From positions 1 to 64,000 of the forward strand of contig NZ_NMVQ01000009.1 in the NCBI RefSeq assembly GCF_002250625.1: a stretch of 64,000 nucleotides of DNA, written 5' to 3'. Of this stretch, positions 37,751-44,823 are shown piece after piece. How positions within the stretch are numbered: the stretch's first letter is position 1; each line of letters opens with the position of its first letter. The position numbers were made by a program, and so were the translations under genes. The notes beneath the pieces were generated by a model. The model did no database searches. It was given only the letters and a program-made list of their open reading frames with translations, and was not told the origin of the DNA. This DNA comes from Enemella dayhoffiae (GTDB lineage: Bacteria; Actinomycetota; Actinomycetes; Propionibacteriales; Propionibacteriaceae).

Positions 37751-37978
37751 ATGAGCGATTCCAAGGACCGGCCCAACCTGTCGGCCGTTGGTGGCCTGTC
37801 GGCCGTCAAGTTCCTGACCGTGGCCGAGGTGGCCACGATCATGCGGGTGTCCAAGATGTCGGTCTACCGGCTGATCCACAGTGGCGAGTTGGAGGCCGTA
37901 CGCTTCGGCCGCAGCTTCCGCGTCCCGGAGAAGGCCGTGAACGAATATCTGAAGAGCTCATTCTTCGACGTCGGCTGA
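37751..37978 (+). CDS. bldC: BldC-like MerR-family excisionase-type regulator
   Basis: The 75-residue product is a small winged-helix DNA-binding protein with FLTVAEVATIMRVSKMSVYRLIHSGELEAVRFGRSFRVPEKAVNEYL (helix-turn-helix at about 22-41, wing at about 48-57). This matches actinobacterial BldC, which binds head to tail on direct repeats and controls development in Streptomyces; in M. tuberculosis the homologue is Rv0500A in the same neighbourhood. (Key residues: VAEVATIMRVSK and MSVYRLIHSGEL.) A GAGAGG ribosome binding site precedes ATG 37751. An array of hairpin repeats begins 84 bases after the stop. Confidence 0.9.
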   Translation: MSDSKDRPNLSAVGGLSAVKFLTVAEVATIMRVSKMSVYRLIHSGELEAVRFGRSFRVPEKAVNEYLKSSFFDVG

Positions 37979-38062
37979 GCCACCGAGCCACCGCTTTCGC
38001 GACGGTCCCCGCCGCGCGCGCTCCCGCCGGTGTTTCCACCCCTGAGGGTGCGCTTCAGGCTG

Positions 38063-38155
38063 TGCACTCTGATCTCCCAGGGAGATCAAACCCGGCCTTG
38101 ATCTCCCAGTCGAATCAAAGCGCGCCTTGATCGCTGGGTGGGATCAAGACTGCAC
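38063..38155. repeat. Hairpin array 1: three units, 29-bp period, TGCAC-bounded
   Basis: TGCACT at 38063 and CTGCAC ending at 38155 bound three hairpin units starting at 38069, 38098 and 38127, exactly 29 bases apart. Unit 1 has 7-bp arms TGATCTC/GAGATCA with a 5-base loop, unit 2 TTGAT/ATCAA, unit 3 TTGATC/GATCAA with a 9-base loop. Linkers are GC-rich (AACCCGGCC, AGCGCGCC). No open frame crosses it with sensible codon bias. Confidence 0.85.
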
Positions 38156-38163
38156 CCACCGGG

Positions 38164-38257
38164 TGCACTCTTGACCACTCCTTGTGGTCAGGACGGGTTT
38201 TGACCACTCGGTGTGGTCAGGACGGGGTTTGACCACGGGGTGTGGTCAGGACTGCAC
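38164..38257. repeat. Hairpin array 2: three units, 29-bp period, TGCAC-bounded
   Basis: TGCACTC at 38164 and GACTGCAC ending at 38257 enclose three units with 7-bp arms TGACCAC/GTGGTCA and 5-base loops (TCCTT, TCGGT, GGGGT), starting at 38171, 38200 and 38229. Linkers are GGACGGG-like. The arm sequence differs completely from array 1 on both sides of each hairpin, so pairing, boundaries and period are conserved while sequence is not. The third unit contains the stop codon of the minus-strand exporter gene. Confidence 0.88.
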
Positions 38258-39244
38258 ACCAGAAGCGACACCCCTTGAGGGGGCGACGGCGCGGGACTGG
38301 CGCAACTCGTCCCACTTGACCAGGACGACGCCGAGCAGGATCACCGCGCCGCCGACCAGCTGGCCCGGGCCGGGACGCTCGCCGACCAGCAGCCACGCCA
38401 TCACGCAGGCGAACAGCACCTCGGACAGCCCGACCAGCGAGGCGATCCGCGAGCCCAGCCGCCGGCTCGCGGCGATCCCGGTGGCGTACGCCAAGGAACC
38501 CGACACGACGGCGATTCCGAGCAGCGGCAGCCACCAGCCCACCTGGGTCCCGGCGAATGGTACCTGCCCGCCGCGGACGGCCAGCGGCAGCAGCCCGACC
38601 CCGCCCAGCACGCACAGCAGCACCGCGCCGATCCCGAGGCCGCCGGTGGCCAGCACGATCGGCGGCAGGTCGTCATCGAGCCGGGCGCCGACCACGAAGT
38701 ACGCCGCCGACCCCACCGCGGCCAGCAGGCCGAACACCACGCCCAGGGCGTCCAGGCGTACGCCGTGGAAGACGTTCAGCACCAGCGCCAACCCGGCCAT
38801 CGCGGTCGCCGTGCCGGCCAGGGCCAACGGCCCCGGACGGCGGCGGGTGATCGCCCAGGCGCCGAGCACGATCAGCACCGGCGAGGAATACTCGAGCATC
38901 AGCGCCACCGAGACCGACAGCCGCTGCACCGCATAGAAATAGAAGACCTGACACCCGGCCGTCGCCAGCGCCCCATAGATCAGCAGCACCGGCCAGGCCG
39001 CCAGCACCTTGCGCCAGCGCCCGGCGGCCGCCCGCAGCGCCAGTGGCAGCAGCACGACCGTGGCCAGAGCCAGCCGGACCAGCACCACCGCGCCCGGCGA
39101 CCAGCCGCCGGCCATCAGCGCGTGCCCGAACACTCCGGACAGGCTGAAGGCCGCCGCCGAGAGCAGGGCGATCAGCAACCCGCCCGGGCGTCGCGTGGGG
39201 GCGTGGTCGGTCGGTGTTTCGAGTACCGTCTCGGACATGGTCAT
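38246..39244 (-). CDS. EamA-family drug/metabolite exporter
   Basis: The 332-residue membrane protein has two five-helix EamA repeats (about 20-150 and 165-310), with the typical end LVGERPGPGQLVGGAVILLGV. It is less RhtA-like than the exporter at 6734. Substrate unknown. ATG 39244 has AGGAGG 11 bases upstream; ATG 39238 and GTG 39256 are alternatives. Its final four residues and stop are encoded within the hairpin array. A divergent CGNR regulator gene lies 94 bases away with a palindrome between them, so the regulator may control export. Confidence 0.82.
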   Translation of the reverse strand: MTMSETVLETPTDHAPTRRPGGLLIALLSAAAFSLSGVFGHALMAGGWSPGAVVLVRLALATVVLLPLALRAAAGRWRKVLAAWPVLLIYGALATAGCQVFYFYAVQRLSVSVALMLEYSSPVLIVLGAWAITRRRPGPLALAGTATAMAGLALVLNVFHGVRLDALGVVFGLLAAVGSAAYFVVGARLDDDLPPIVLATGGLGIGAVLLCVLGGVGLLPLAVRGGQVPFAGTQVGWWLPLLGIAVVSGSLAYATGIAASRRLGSRIASLVGLSEVLFACVMAWLLVGERPGPGQLVGGAVILLGVVLVKWDELRQSRAVAPSRGVASGVQS

Positions 39245-39279
39245 CGGCGTTGGCACCTCCTGTCGTGGGGCGACTCGCT

Positions 39280-39310
39280 GTCATGAGTCAGAAGTTGTTT
39301 CACTCGTGAC
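39280..39310. promoter_or_regulatory. Palindrome between divergent exporter and CGNR genes
   Basis: GTCATGAGT (39280-39288) and ACTCGTGAC (39302-39310) form a 9-bp inverted repeat with one mismatch and a 13-base spacer. It lies midway between the two divergent starts (39244 and 39339), where both promoters must be. It is a good candidate operator for the CGNR protein; no direct evidence of binding. Confidence 0.5.
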
Positions 39311-39338
39311 ACTAGGACGGTTGGGGTAAGGAGTCAAT

Positions 39339-39878
39339 GTGATCTTTGAGCATGACGTCGAAGTGTCCCTGCAGGCCGCCGCGGACCTGATCAACACCGC
39401 CCACGAACCCGACACGTTGACCACCGTCGAGGAGCTCGCCGACTTCGTCGATCGCTGGCGCTATTCCGGTGTCTTCGCGGGCACAGCGGAGGAGTTGGAC
39501 CAGGTCCGCCGGATCCGGCCGCGGCTCGAGGAGTTGTGGATCACCGACGAGTTCGAGGCGGTACGCCGGACCAACGACTTCCTGCGGCGCTACCGCGCGC
39601 TGCCGCAACTGGCCCGCCACGACGGCTTCGACTGGCACATCCACGCGGCCCGCACCGACGCCCCGCTGGCCGATCGGCTGGTGGTCGAGCTGGCCATGGC
39701 GATGGTCGACGTGGTCCGCGACAAGGAGCTCTCCCGGCTGCAGCGCTGCGCCGCCGAGGACTGCGACAACGTGCTGGTCGACCTCTCCCGCAACCGCTCC
39801 CGCCGGTTCTGCGACGCCGGCTGCGGGAACCGGGCCAATGTGGCCGCCTATCGCGCCCGGCAGCGCGGGGAGGCGTGA
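39339..39878 (+). CDS. CGNR zinc-finger (ABATE-type) transcription regulator
   Basis: The 179-residue product has an N-terminal helical ABATE-like domain (about 1-125), thought to be a ligand-sensing domain, and a C-terminal treble-clef zinc finger: CAAEDCDNVLVD...RRFCDAGCGNRANVAAYRAR, in which CGNR (about 164-167) is the family signature (zinc cysteines at about 136, 141, 160, 164). It is divergent from an EamA exporter. GTG 39339 follows TAAGGAG with 6-base spacing. Autoregulation through the intergenic palindrome is a reasonable inference. Confidence 0.88.
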   Translation: MIFEHDVEVSLQAAADLINTAHEPDTLTTVEELADFVDRWRYSGVFAGTAEELDQVRRIRPRLEELWITDEFEAVRRTNDFLRRYRALPQLARHDGFDWHIHAARTDAPLADRLVVELAMAMVDVVRDKELSRLQRCAAEDCDNVLVDLSRNRSRRFCDAGCGNRANVAAYRARQRGEA

Positions 39879-39929
39879 GGCTGGCCACCGCCGACCGACG
39901 GACCGAGCGCCCGCCCGCCTGAGCGAGCT

Positions 39930-39994
39930 TTGCCGCAAGGGGGCGGTGCCGAGTAGGATGTGATGGTTGTCCGGCACCCGTCGGACCACCATCA
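39930..39994 (+). promoter_or_regulatory. bS22 promoter and leader hairpin
   Basis: TTGCCG (39930-39935) and TAGGAT (39954-39959) with 18-base spacing form a plausible promoter. In the predicted leader, TGATGGTTGTCCG (39961-39973) pairs with CGGACCACCATCA (39982-39994) over a GCACCCGT loop, with one mismatch in 13. The hairpin ends 23 bases before the start codon of the ribosomal protein gene, a position suited to control by a protein or by RNA folding. Confidence 0.5.
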
Positions 39995-40017
39995 CTCTTC
40001 ATCGAGAGGCACCACCT

Positions 40018-40119
40018 GTGGGTTCGGTCATCAAGAAGCGCCGCAAGCGCATGGCGAAGAAGAAGCACCGCAAGCTGCTGAAGCGTACGCGTATCCAGCG
40101 TCGCCGCGCCGGCAAGTAG
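40018..40119 (+). CDS. 33-residue AURKAIP1/COX24-domain ribosomal protein bS22
   Basis: A tiny gene whose product starts [20 protein letters not shown] and ends [14 protein letters not shown]: 33 residues, more than half Arg or Lys. It matches the actinobacterial AURKAIP1/COX24-domain protein seen in mycobacterial ribosomes as bS22 (small subunit, near the decoding site); Rv0500B holds the same position between bldC and galE2. GTG 40018 is preceded by GAGAGG (40004-40009). The codons are strongly biased, as expected for a highly expressed gene. It is easily missed because of its length. Confidence 0.9.
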
Positions 40120-40132
40120 GCCGCAGCCGCCG

Positions 40133-41152
40133 ATGTCACGTGTCGTCCTGGTCACCGGGGTGTCGCGTGACCTGGGTGCTCGATTCGCCCGCTCGCTGGC
40201 CGCCCCCGGCGAGCGCGAGGTGATCGGTCTCGACGCCACCGCCCCCACCCACGAGCTCGGCGGGGTGGCGTACGTCCGGGCAGACCTCCGCAGTCCGGTG
40301 CTGTCCCGCGTGGTCGCCGAACACCAGGTCGACACAGTGGTGCACCTCGGGCTGTCCGCGGAGGGCTCCAGCCGCGCCGCGGTCAAGGAGGCCAACGTCA
40401 TCGGCACCATGCAGCTGCTGGCCGGCTGCCAGAAGGCCCCCTCGGTCCGCAAGGTGGTGCTGCTCAGCACCGGCGCCGTCTATGGCGCCGGCCCGCTGGA
40501 CCCCGCCCGGTTCACCGAGGAGATGGTCGGTCGGCACCCGGCGCGCAGCGGCTTCGCCCGTGACGCGATGGAGGCCGAGGGCTACCTGCACGGGGTGGGC
40601 GTGCGCCGCCCCGACGTGGTGCGCACCATCCTGCGTCCGGCCAACCTGATCGGCGGTGGGGTGGACAGCCCGCTCACCCGCTGGCTGTCCCTGCCCGTCG
40701 TACCCCGACCGCTGGGCTATGACGCCCGGCTGCAGTTCCTGCACCCGGCCGACGCCGTCGCCGCGCTGGAGGCGGTCACCCTGCACGACGTTCCCGGCCG
40801 GTTCAACGTGGCCGCACCCGACGTGCTCACCCTCTCCCAGGTGCTCGGCGTGCTCGGCAGGCCCTGGCTCGGCGTGCCCGGGGACAGCAGCGGCCTGGTG
40901 CTCGGCCTCGGTCGACGGACCAGGTTGGTCGAGTTCACCAACGACGAACTGCGCGCGATCACCTGGGGCCGTGCCCTGGACACCACCCGCTTCACCGACA
41001 CCGCCGGCGTCCACCCGCACTACAGCTCGCGCCGGGCGGTCGAGGAGTTCGCCGCCCTGACCCGCCCCGGAATGCTCACCGTGCCCCGGGTCGAGGGTGC
41101 GCTCAGCCTGGCCAACCGCCTGCTCGGCCGACGCCACGGGGGTGGGTCATGA
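40133..41152 (+). CDS. NAD-dependent epimerase/dehydratase (GalE2-like)
   Basis: The 339-residue product belongs to the extended short-chain dehydrogenase family. The Rossmann start is VVLVTGVSRDLGARFARSLA (about 4-23, GxxxxxG variant), and VVHLGLSAEG is at about 64-73. The usual YxxxK is degenerate (STGAVYGAGPL followed by RSGFARDAMEAEGYL), with no clear Lys, so catalysis may be altered. It sits 13 bases after bS22 and overlaps the acyltransferase gene by four bases, the Rv0501-Rv0502 order. Role in cell-envelope sugar or lipid metabolism is inferred from position only. Confidence 0.8.
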   Translation: MSRVVLVTGVSRDLGARFARSLAAPGEREVIGLDATAPTHELGGVAYVRADLRSPVLSRVVAEHQVDTVVHLGLSAEGSSRAAVKEANVIGTMQLLAGCQKAPSVRKVVLLSTGAVYGAGPLDPARFTEEMVGRHPARSGFARDAMEAEGYLHGVGVRRPDVVRTILRPANLIGGGVDSPLTRWLSLPVVPRPLGYDARLQFLHPADAVAALEAVTLHDVPGRFNVAAPDVLTLSQVLGVLGRPWLGVPGDSSGLVLGLGRRTRLVEFTNDELRAITWGRALDTTRFTDTAGVHPHYSSRRAVEEFAALTRPGMLTVPRVEGALSLANRLLGRRHGGGS

Positions 41153-42135
41153 CCGACGACGAACGCCCCGACCTGATCGCCCAGCTCGCCGAGGGCCTGC
41201 TCAGCCTGCGCGACCGCGTCCGGGAGGTGCCCACCGAGCAGTTGCAGGAGCTCGCCGCGGACCCGATCGCCACCCTGATCGCCCTCGGTGAACAGCTGGG
41301 CGTGGAGTGGCAGGACTCGCTCGGGGACCTGATCGCCTACACCCGGGATCGGCTGACCGGCGACTATGCGGTGGACCAGTTCGGCTACGACCCCGAGTTC
41401 ACCGAACGGGTGTTCATGCCGGCGGTCCGGTTCCTGGCCCGGAAATGGTTCCGCGTCGAGGTGCGCGGGATCGAGAACGTGCCCACCGAGGGGCCGGCCC
41501 TGCTGGTCGCCAACCATGCCGGCGCGCTCCCGGTGGACGCCCTGGTGCTGCAGGGGATCGTGCACGACGAGGTCGGCCGGCACCCGCGGATGCTCGGCGC
41601 CGACCTGGTCTTCAAGACCCCGATCTCGCACGATGTAGCCCGGCGTACCGGCTGCACCGTCGCCTGCCCCGAGGACGCCGAACGGCTGCTCACCTCCGGC
41701 GAACTGGTGTCGGTCTTCCCCGAGGGGTTCAAGGGCCTCGGCAAGTTGTACGCCGAGCGCTATCGCCTGCAGCGCTTCGGCCGGGGCGGATTCGTCTCCA
41801 CCGCGGTACGCGCCGGGGCGCCGATCGTGCCGGTCTCGATCGTCGGCTCGGAGGAGATCTTCCCGCTGATCTCCACCGCCCCCACGCTGGCCAAGGCGCT
41901 CGGGCTGCCGTATTTCCCGGTGACCCCGCTGTTCCCCCTGCTGGGCGTGCTCGGGATGGTGCCGCTGCCGTCGAAGTGGATCATCGAGTTCGGTGAGGCG
42001 CTCACCACCGACGAACTGCCCCCCGGCGCCGCCGAGGACCCGATGACCGTCTTCCAGATCACCGACCAGGTCCGGATCACCATCCAGAACCGGCTCTACC
42101 GCCTCTTGGAAGACCGCCCCCACACGTTCTTCTAG
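41149..42135 (+). CDS. 1-acylglycerol-3-phosphate acyltransferase-like (PlsC/LPLAT) protein
   Basis: The 328-residue product has the acyltransferase motifs NHAGALPVDALVLQ (catalytic His at about 119, Asp six residues later in a variant spacing), and VFPEGFKGLGKLY (about 186-198). It probably acylates a lysophospholipid or glycolipid at the membrane. It has a long N-terminal helical region (about 1-85) not found in E. coli PlsC but usual in Rv0502-like proteins. ATG 41149 overlaps the epimerase stop. Its stop TAG and the stop of the convergent HAD gene share the palindrome CTAG at 42132-42135. Confidence 0.85.
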   Translation: MTDDERPDLIAQLAEGLLSLRDRVREVPTEQLQELAADPIATLIALGEQLGVEWQDSLGDLIAYTRDRLTGDYAVDQFGYDPEFTERVFMPAVRFLARKWFRVEVRGIENVPTEGPALLVANHAGALPVDALVLQGIVHDEVGRHPRMLGADLVFKTPISHDVARRTGCTVACPEDAERLLTSGELVSVFPEGFKGLGKLYAERYRLQRFGRGGFVSTAVRAGAPIVPVSIVGSEEIFPLISTAPTLAKALGLPYFPVTPLFPLLGVLGMVPLPSKWIIEFGEALTTDELPPGAAEDPMTVFQITDQVRITIQNRLYRLLEDRPHTFF

Positions 42136-42941
42136 AGGTCTGCTCGCGCGCGGCCCGCCAGACCGAGGCGCCTCGCCAACTCCACTCCCAGACCGCCGAG
42201 GACGGCTCCGCCGACCGCGGCGCCGACGATGGTGCGGCGGCGGCCGGGGCCGCGGAAATCGTGCACCGGCCAGTTGGCGGCGCGGGCGTGCCGCAGCAGG
42301 TCCCCGTCGGGGTTCACCACGTGCGGGTCGCCGACCAGACTCAGCATCGGCAGGTCGTTGAACGAATCCGAGTACGCCGAGCAGCGGCTCAGGTCATAGC
42401 CGCGCTCCAGCGCCAGGGCGCGTACCGCATCCGCCTTGGCCGGGCCGTGCATCAGCGGCCCGTGCAGCCGACCGGTGTAGACCCCCTCGACCGACTCCGC
42501 CTCGGTGCCGATCGCCCCGGTCAGGCCCAGGTGCTTCGCGCACACCCGCGCCACCTCGATCGGGGCGGCGGTGACCAGCCACACCGGCCGACCGGCGCTC
42601 AGGTGGCTGTCGGCCAACGCGGTCGCCTGTGGCCACAGCCGGCCGGCGATCGAGTCGTTGAAGATCTGCTCTGAGTCCGCCGCCAGCTCCTGGACGGTCC
42701 GCCCCTCGATGATCGACAGCACCGTCTCGCGGATCTCCACGATGTGGCCCTCGTGCTCGGCCCCGGTGGCCCGGAACCACGCCTCCAGCCACAGCGCGCG
42801 CAGGATGATCCCGGCGCGGAAATACTTGCGCGCGTACAACCCCTTGCCCAACTGGATCATCGAGGTGCCGCGCACCATTGTGTTGTCCAGGTCAAAGAAG
42901 GCGGCAGCCCCGGATCGGGCGTCGGGGCCAGGCTCGGTCAT
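42132..42941 (-). CDS. HAD-IB family phosphatase (SerB1-like)
   Basis: The 269-residue HAD hydrolase has motif I FFDLDNTMVRGTS (nucleophile Asp at about 17), motif II VWLVTAAP (about 125-132), motif III K in GPAKADAVR and motif IV YSDSFNDLPML (about 191-201). A hydrophobic C-terminus (about 236-260) could anchor it to the membrane. The family includes phosphoserine phosphatase-like and lipid-phosphatase enzymes; substrate is undetermined. ATG 42941 has TAGGCT six bases upstream on the coding strand, a leaderless arrangement. It faces the acyltransferase gene end to end, as Rv0505c faces its neighbours. Confidence 0.85.
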   Translation of the reverse strand: MTEPGPDARSGAAAFFDLDNTMVRGTSMIQLGKGLYARKYFRAGIILRALWLEAWFRATGAEHEGHIVEIRETVLSIIEGRTVQELAADSEQIFNDSIAGRLWPQATALADSHLSAGRPVWLVTAAPIEVARVCAKHLGLTGAIGTEAESVEGVYTGRLHGPLMHGPAKADAVRALALERGYDLSRCSAYSDSFNDLPMLSLVGDPHVVNPDGDLLRHARAANWPVHDFRGPGRRRTIVGAAVGGAVLGGLGVELARRLGLAGRARADL

Positions 42942-43001
42942 GCGGCCAGCCTAGGCGACCCCAGCGTCCGAACCGCCGAAGCGGCGTGCCAGACTCGGCC
43001 C

Positions 43002-44486
43002 ATGCCCGATCCATCGTCTCCGCGTACGCTCTCGGACCTGGTCCGTCAGCACGCCGCCGAGCGCCCCGACGCGATCGCCCTGGTCCAGGTCGAACCGGAT
43101 CGCCGGGAGATCTCCTGGGCCGACCTCGAGCAGCAGGTCACCACCTCGGCGGCCGCACTCGACGCCCTCGGCGCCTGGGGTGGTCGCCGGGTGTTGATCT
43201 CGGCGGAGAACACCATCGACTTCGCCGCCGCCTGGTTCGCGGCACTGCGCTCGGGCTGCATCGCGGTCCCGGTGAACCCGCACCTGCCGCCCGCCGAGTG
43301 GGCCCGGGTGGCCGAGCACTGCGGTGCCTCGCTGGCGCTGCTCCCGGCCGGCACCCCGGTCGAACTGCCCGGCGTACGCCAGCTCGAGCTGGCCGAACTC
43401 GCCGAGCATGCGGGGGATTCGCGGACGCCCCCGCTGACCGACCCGGAGTCCTGTGCGGCGATCATCTACACCGCCGGCACCTCGGCCGAACCGCGCGGGG
43501 CGATGCTGTCCCACCGCGCCCTGCTCGCCCACTGCCGCAACAGCACCGCCCAGGGACTCAGCACCACCGACTCGATCGTGCTCTGCGCGCTGCCGCTGTT
43601 CCACGTCTATGGCCTCAACGCCGTGCTGGGTGCCGCCGTGCACGTCGGCGCCCGGACGGTGCTGGTCGACGGACTGCCGGACACCCTGGTCGAGATCCTC
43701 GACCGCGAGCAGGTGAGCCACCTTCCGCTTACCCCGTCGGCGCTCTATCGGCTCAGCCAGGCCGAGGGGCTGACCGCCGCCAGCGGCTGGCTCCGGCTGG
43801 TCACCAGCGGGGCGGCGCCGCTGCCCGCGGTGCTGGTGGAGCACTGGCGGCGCCTCACCGGGGTACGCCTGGACCAGGGCTATGGGCTGACCGAGGCCGC
43901 CCCCGGGGTGGCCAACACGGTCGGTGTCGAGCTGCGCGGAGCCGGCCACGTGGGCCGCGCGCTGCCCGGCGTCGAGGTGCGGATCGGTGCCCAGGGCGTC
44001 TCGCTCAGCGGCGGGCCGGACGAGCCCGGGGAGATCTTCATCCGCGGTGACAACCTGTTCTCCGGCTATTGGCCGCACGGCGACAGCGCCCCCGATGCCG
44101 ACGGCTGGTACAACACCCGCGATGTCGGCTATCTCGACGGCGAGGACCTGTTCCTGGTCGACCGGGCCAGTGACCTGATCATCGTCTCCGGGTTCAACGT
44201 GTTCCCCAGCGAGGTCGAGGACGTGCTCTGCGAGCACCCCTCCGTCCAGGCCGCGGCCGTCGTCGGCCAACCCGATGAGCACACCGGCGAGCGGATCGTC
44301 GCCTTCCTGGTCGGCGACCTGCTGCGCGTGGACCAGGTGATGGAGCACGCCGAGCAGCGGCTGGCCCGCTACAAACTGCCGGCCGAGGTGGTCGTGCTGA
44401 AGTCGCTGCCGCGCTCGGCCACCGGCAAGATCCGACGCGGTGCCCTGCGCGACCTGCTCGACACCACCGACGAGGAGGAGCGATGA
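43002..44486 (+). CDS. AMP-dependent acyl-CoA synthetase/ligase
   Basis: The 494-residue ANL-superfamily enzyme activates a carboxylic acid as acyl-AMP and then forms a thioester. The P-loop is IIYTAGTSAEPRGAMLSH (about 156-173, with Arg in place of the usual Lys before Gly), then YGLTEAAP (about 294-301), GWYNTRDVGYLD (about 368-379), and the catalytic lysine in PRSATGKIRRGAL (about 475). Substrate is probably a medium- or long-chain fatty acid. ATG 43002 is chosen by homology. It overlaps the glutaredoxin-like gene by four bases. Confidence 0.88.
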   Translation: MPDPSSPRTLSDLVRQHAAERPDAIALVQVEPDRREISWADLEQQVTTSAAALDALGAWGGRRVLISAENTIDFAAAWFAALRSGCIAVPVNPHLPPAEWARVAEHCGASLALLPAGTPVELPGVRQLELAELAEHAGDSRTPPLTDPESCAAIIYTAGTSAEPRGAMLSHRALLAHCRNSTAQGLSTTDSIVLCALPLFHVYGLNAVLGAAVHVGARTVLVDGLPDTLVEILDREQVSHLPLTPSALYRLSQAEGLTAASGWLRLVTSGAAPLPAVLVEHWRRLTGVRLDQGYGLTEAAPGVANTVGVELRGAGHVGRALPGVEVRIGAQGVSLSGGPDEPGEIFIRGDNLFSGYWPHGDSAPDADGWYNTRDVGYLDGEDLFLVDRASDLIIVSGFNVFPSEVEDVLCEHPSVQAAAVVGQPDEHTGERIVAFLVGDLLRVDQVMEHAEQRLARYKLPAEVVVLKSLPRSATGKIRRGALRDLLDTTDEEER

Positions 44487-44728
44487 CCCAGGCCCGGGTC
44501 CGGGTGCTCACCCGCGAGGGCTGCCACCTCTGCGACGACGCGCTGGCGGTCGTGGCCCGGGTCTGCGACGAGCTCGGCGTGGGGTGGGAGGACGTCGACA
44601 TCGACGAGGATCCGCAGCTGCGGGAGGCCTACACCGACCAGGTCCCGGTCACCTTCGTGGACGGGCAGCAGCACGACTTCTGGCGGGTGGATGAGCGCCG
44701 ACTGCGGGACGCGCTGTCCGGCCGCTGA
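44483..44728 (+). CDS. Glutaredoxin-family (DUF836) thiol protein
   Basis: The 81-residue thioredoxin-fold protein has the redox motif REGCHLCDDAL (CxxC at about 14-17), the cis-proline segment QVPVTFVDG (about 53-61) and a short C-terminal helix. Its homologue in M. tuberculosis is Rv0508, just upstream of hemA. It may protect or reduce a thiol in the neighbouring haem pathway, but this is only suggested by conserved position. ATG 44483 overlaps the acyl-CoA ligase stop. Confidence 0.85.
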   Translation: MTQARVRVLTREGCHLCDDALAVVARVCDELGVGWEDVDIDEDPQLREAYTDQVPVTFVDGQQHDFWRVDERRLRDALSGR

Positions 44729-44743
44729 ACGGCCCGCTCGGCC

Positions 44744-44775
44744 TTGTGCACGGGTTCACAAGGGTGGGTTAGGCT
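44744..44775 (+). promoter_or_regulatory. Rex operator and rex promoter
   Basis: TTGTGCACGGGTTCACAA (44744-44761) matches the Rex operator consensus TTGTGAA-N4-TTCACAA at 13 of 14 defined positions (A to C at position 6). TAGGCT (44770-44775) is a likely -10 box, so the operator covers the -35 region. Rex released by high NADH would derepress its own gene and hemA, which follows. Confidence 0.85.
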
Positions 44776-44823
44776 GGATTCCGCAACGGGCCGCAGGGGT
44801 CCGGCCGGCGGAGCGGGTGACGG

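Noticed and set aside
38063-38257. CRISPR array
   Set aside because: The 29-bp period is suggestive, but there are no unique spacers: each unit is itself a palindrome with a short constant linker, and no cas genes are present.
38063-38257. Plain terminators between convergent genes
   Set aside because: Three evenly spaced hairpins with fixed TGCAC ends, plus a copy between divergent genes at 12658, are more than termination needs; no U-runs.
42132-42135. Overlapping stop codons of the acyltransferase and HAD genes as a special signal
   Set aside because: Sharing a CTAG palindrome at convergent stops is a compact arrangement but gives no evidence of regulation.
44765-44785. Second iron box near the rex promoter (GGTTAGGCT)
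   Set aside because: Only one half-site matches the DtxR/IdeR consensus; the other half (GGATTCC) does not.
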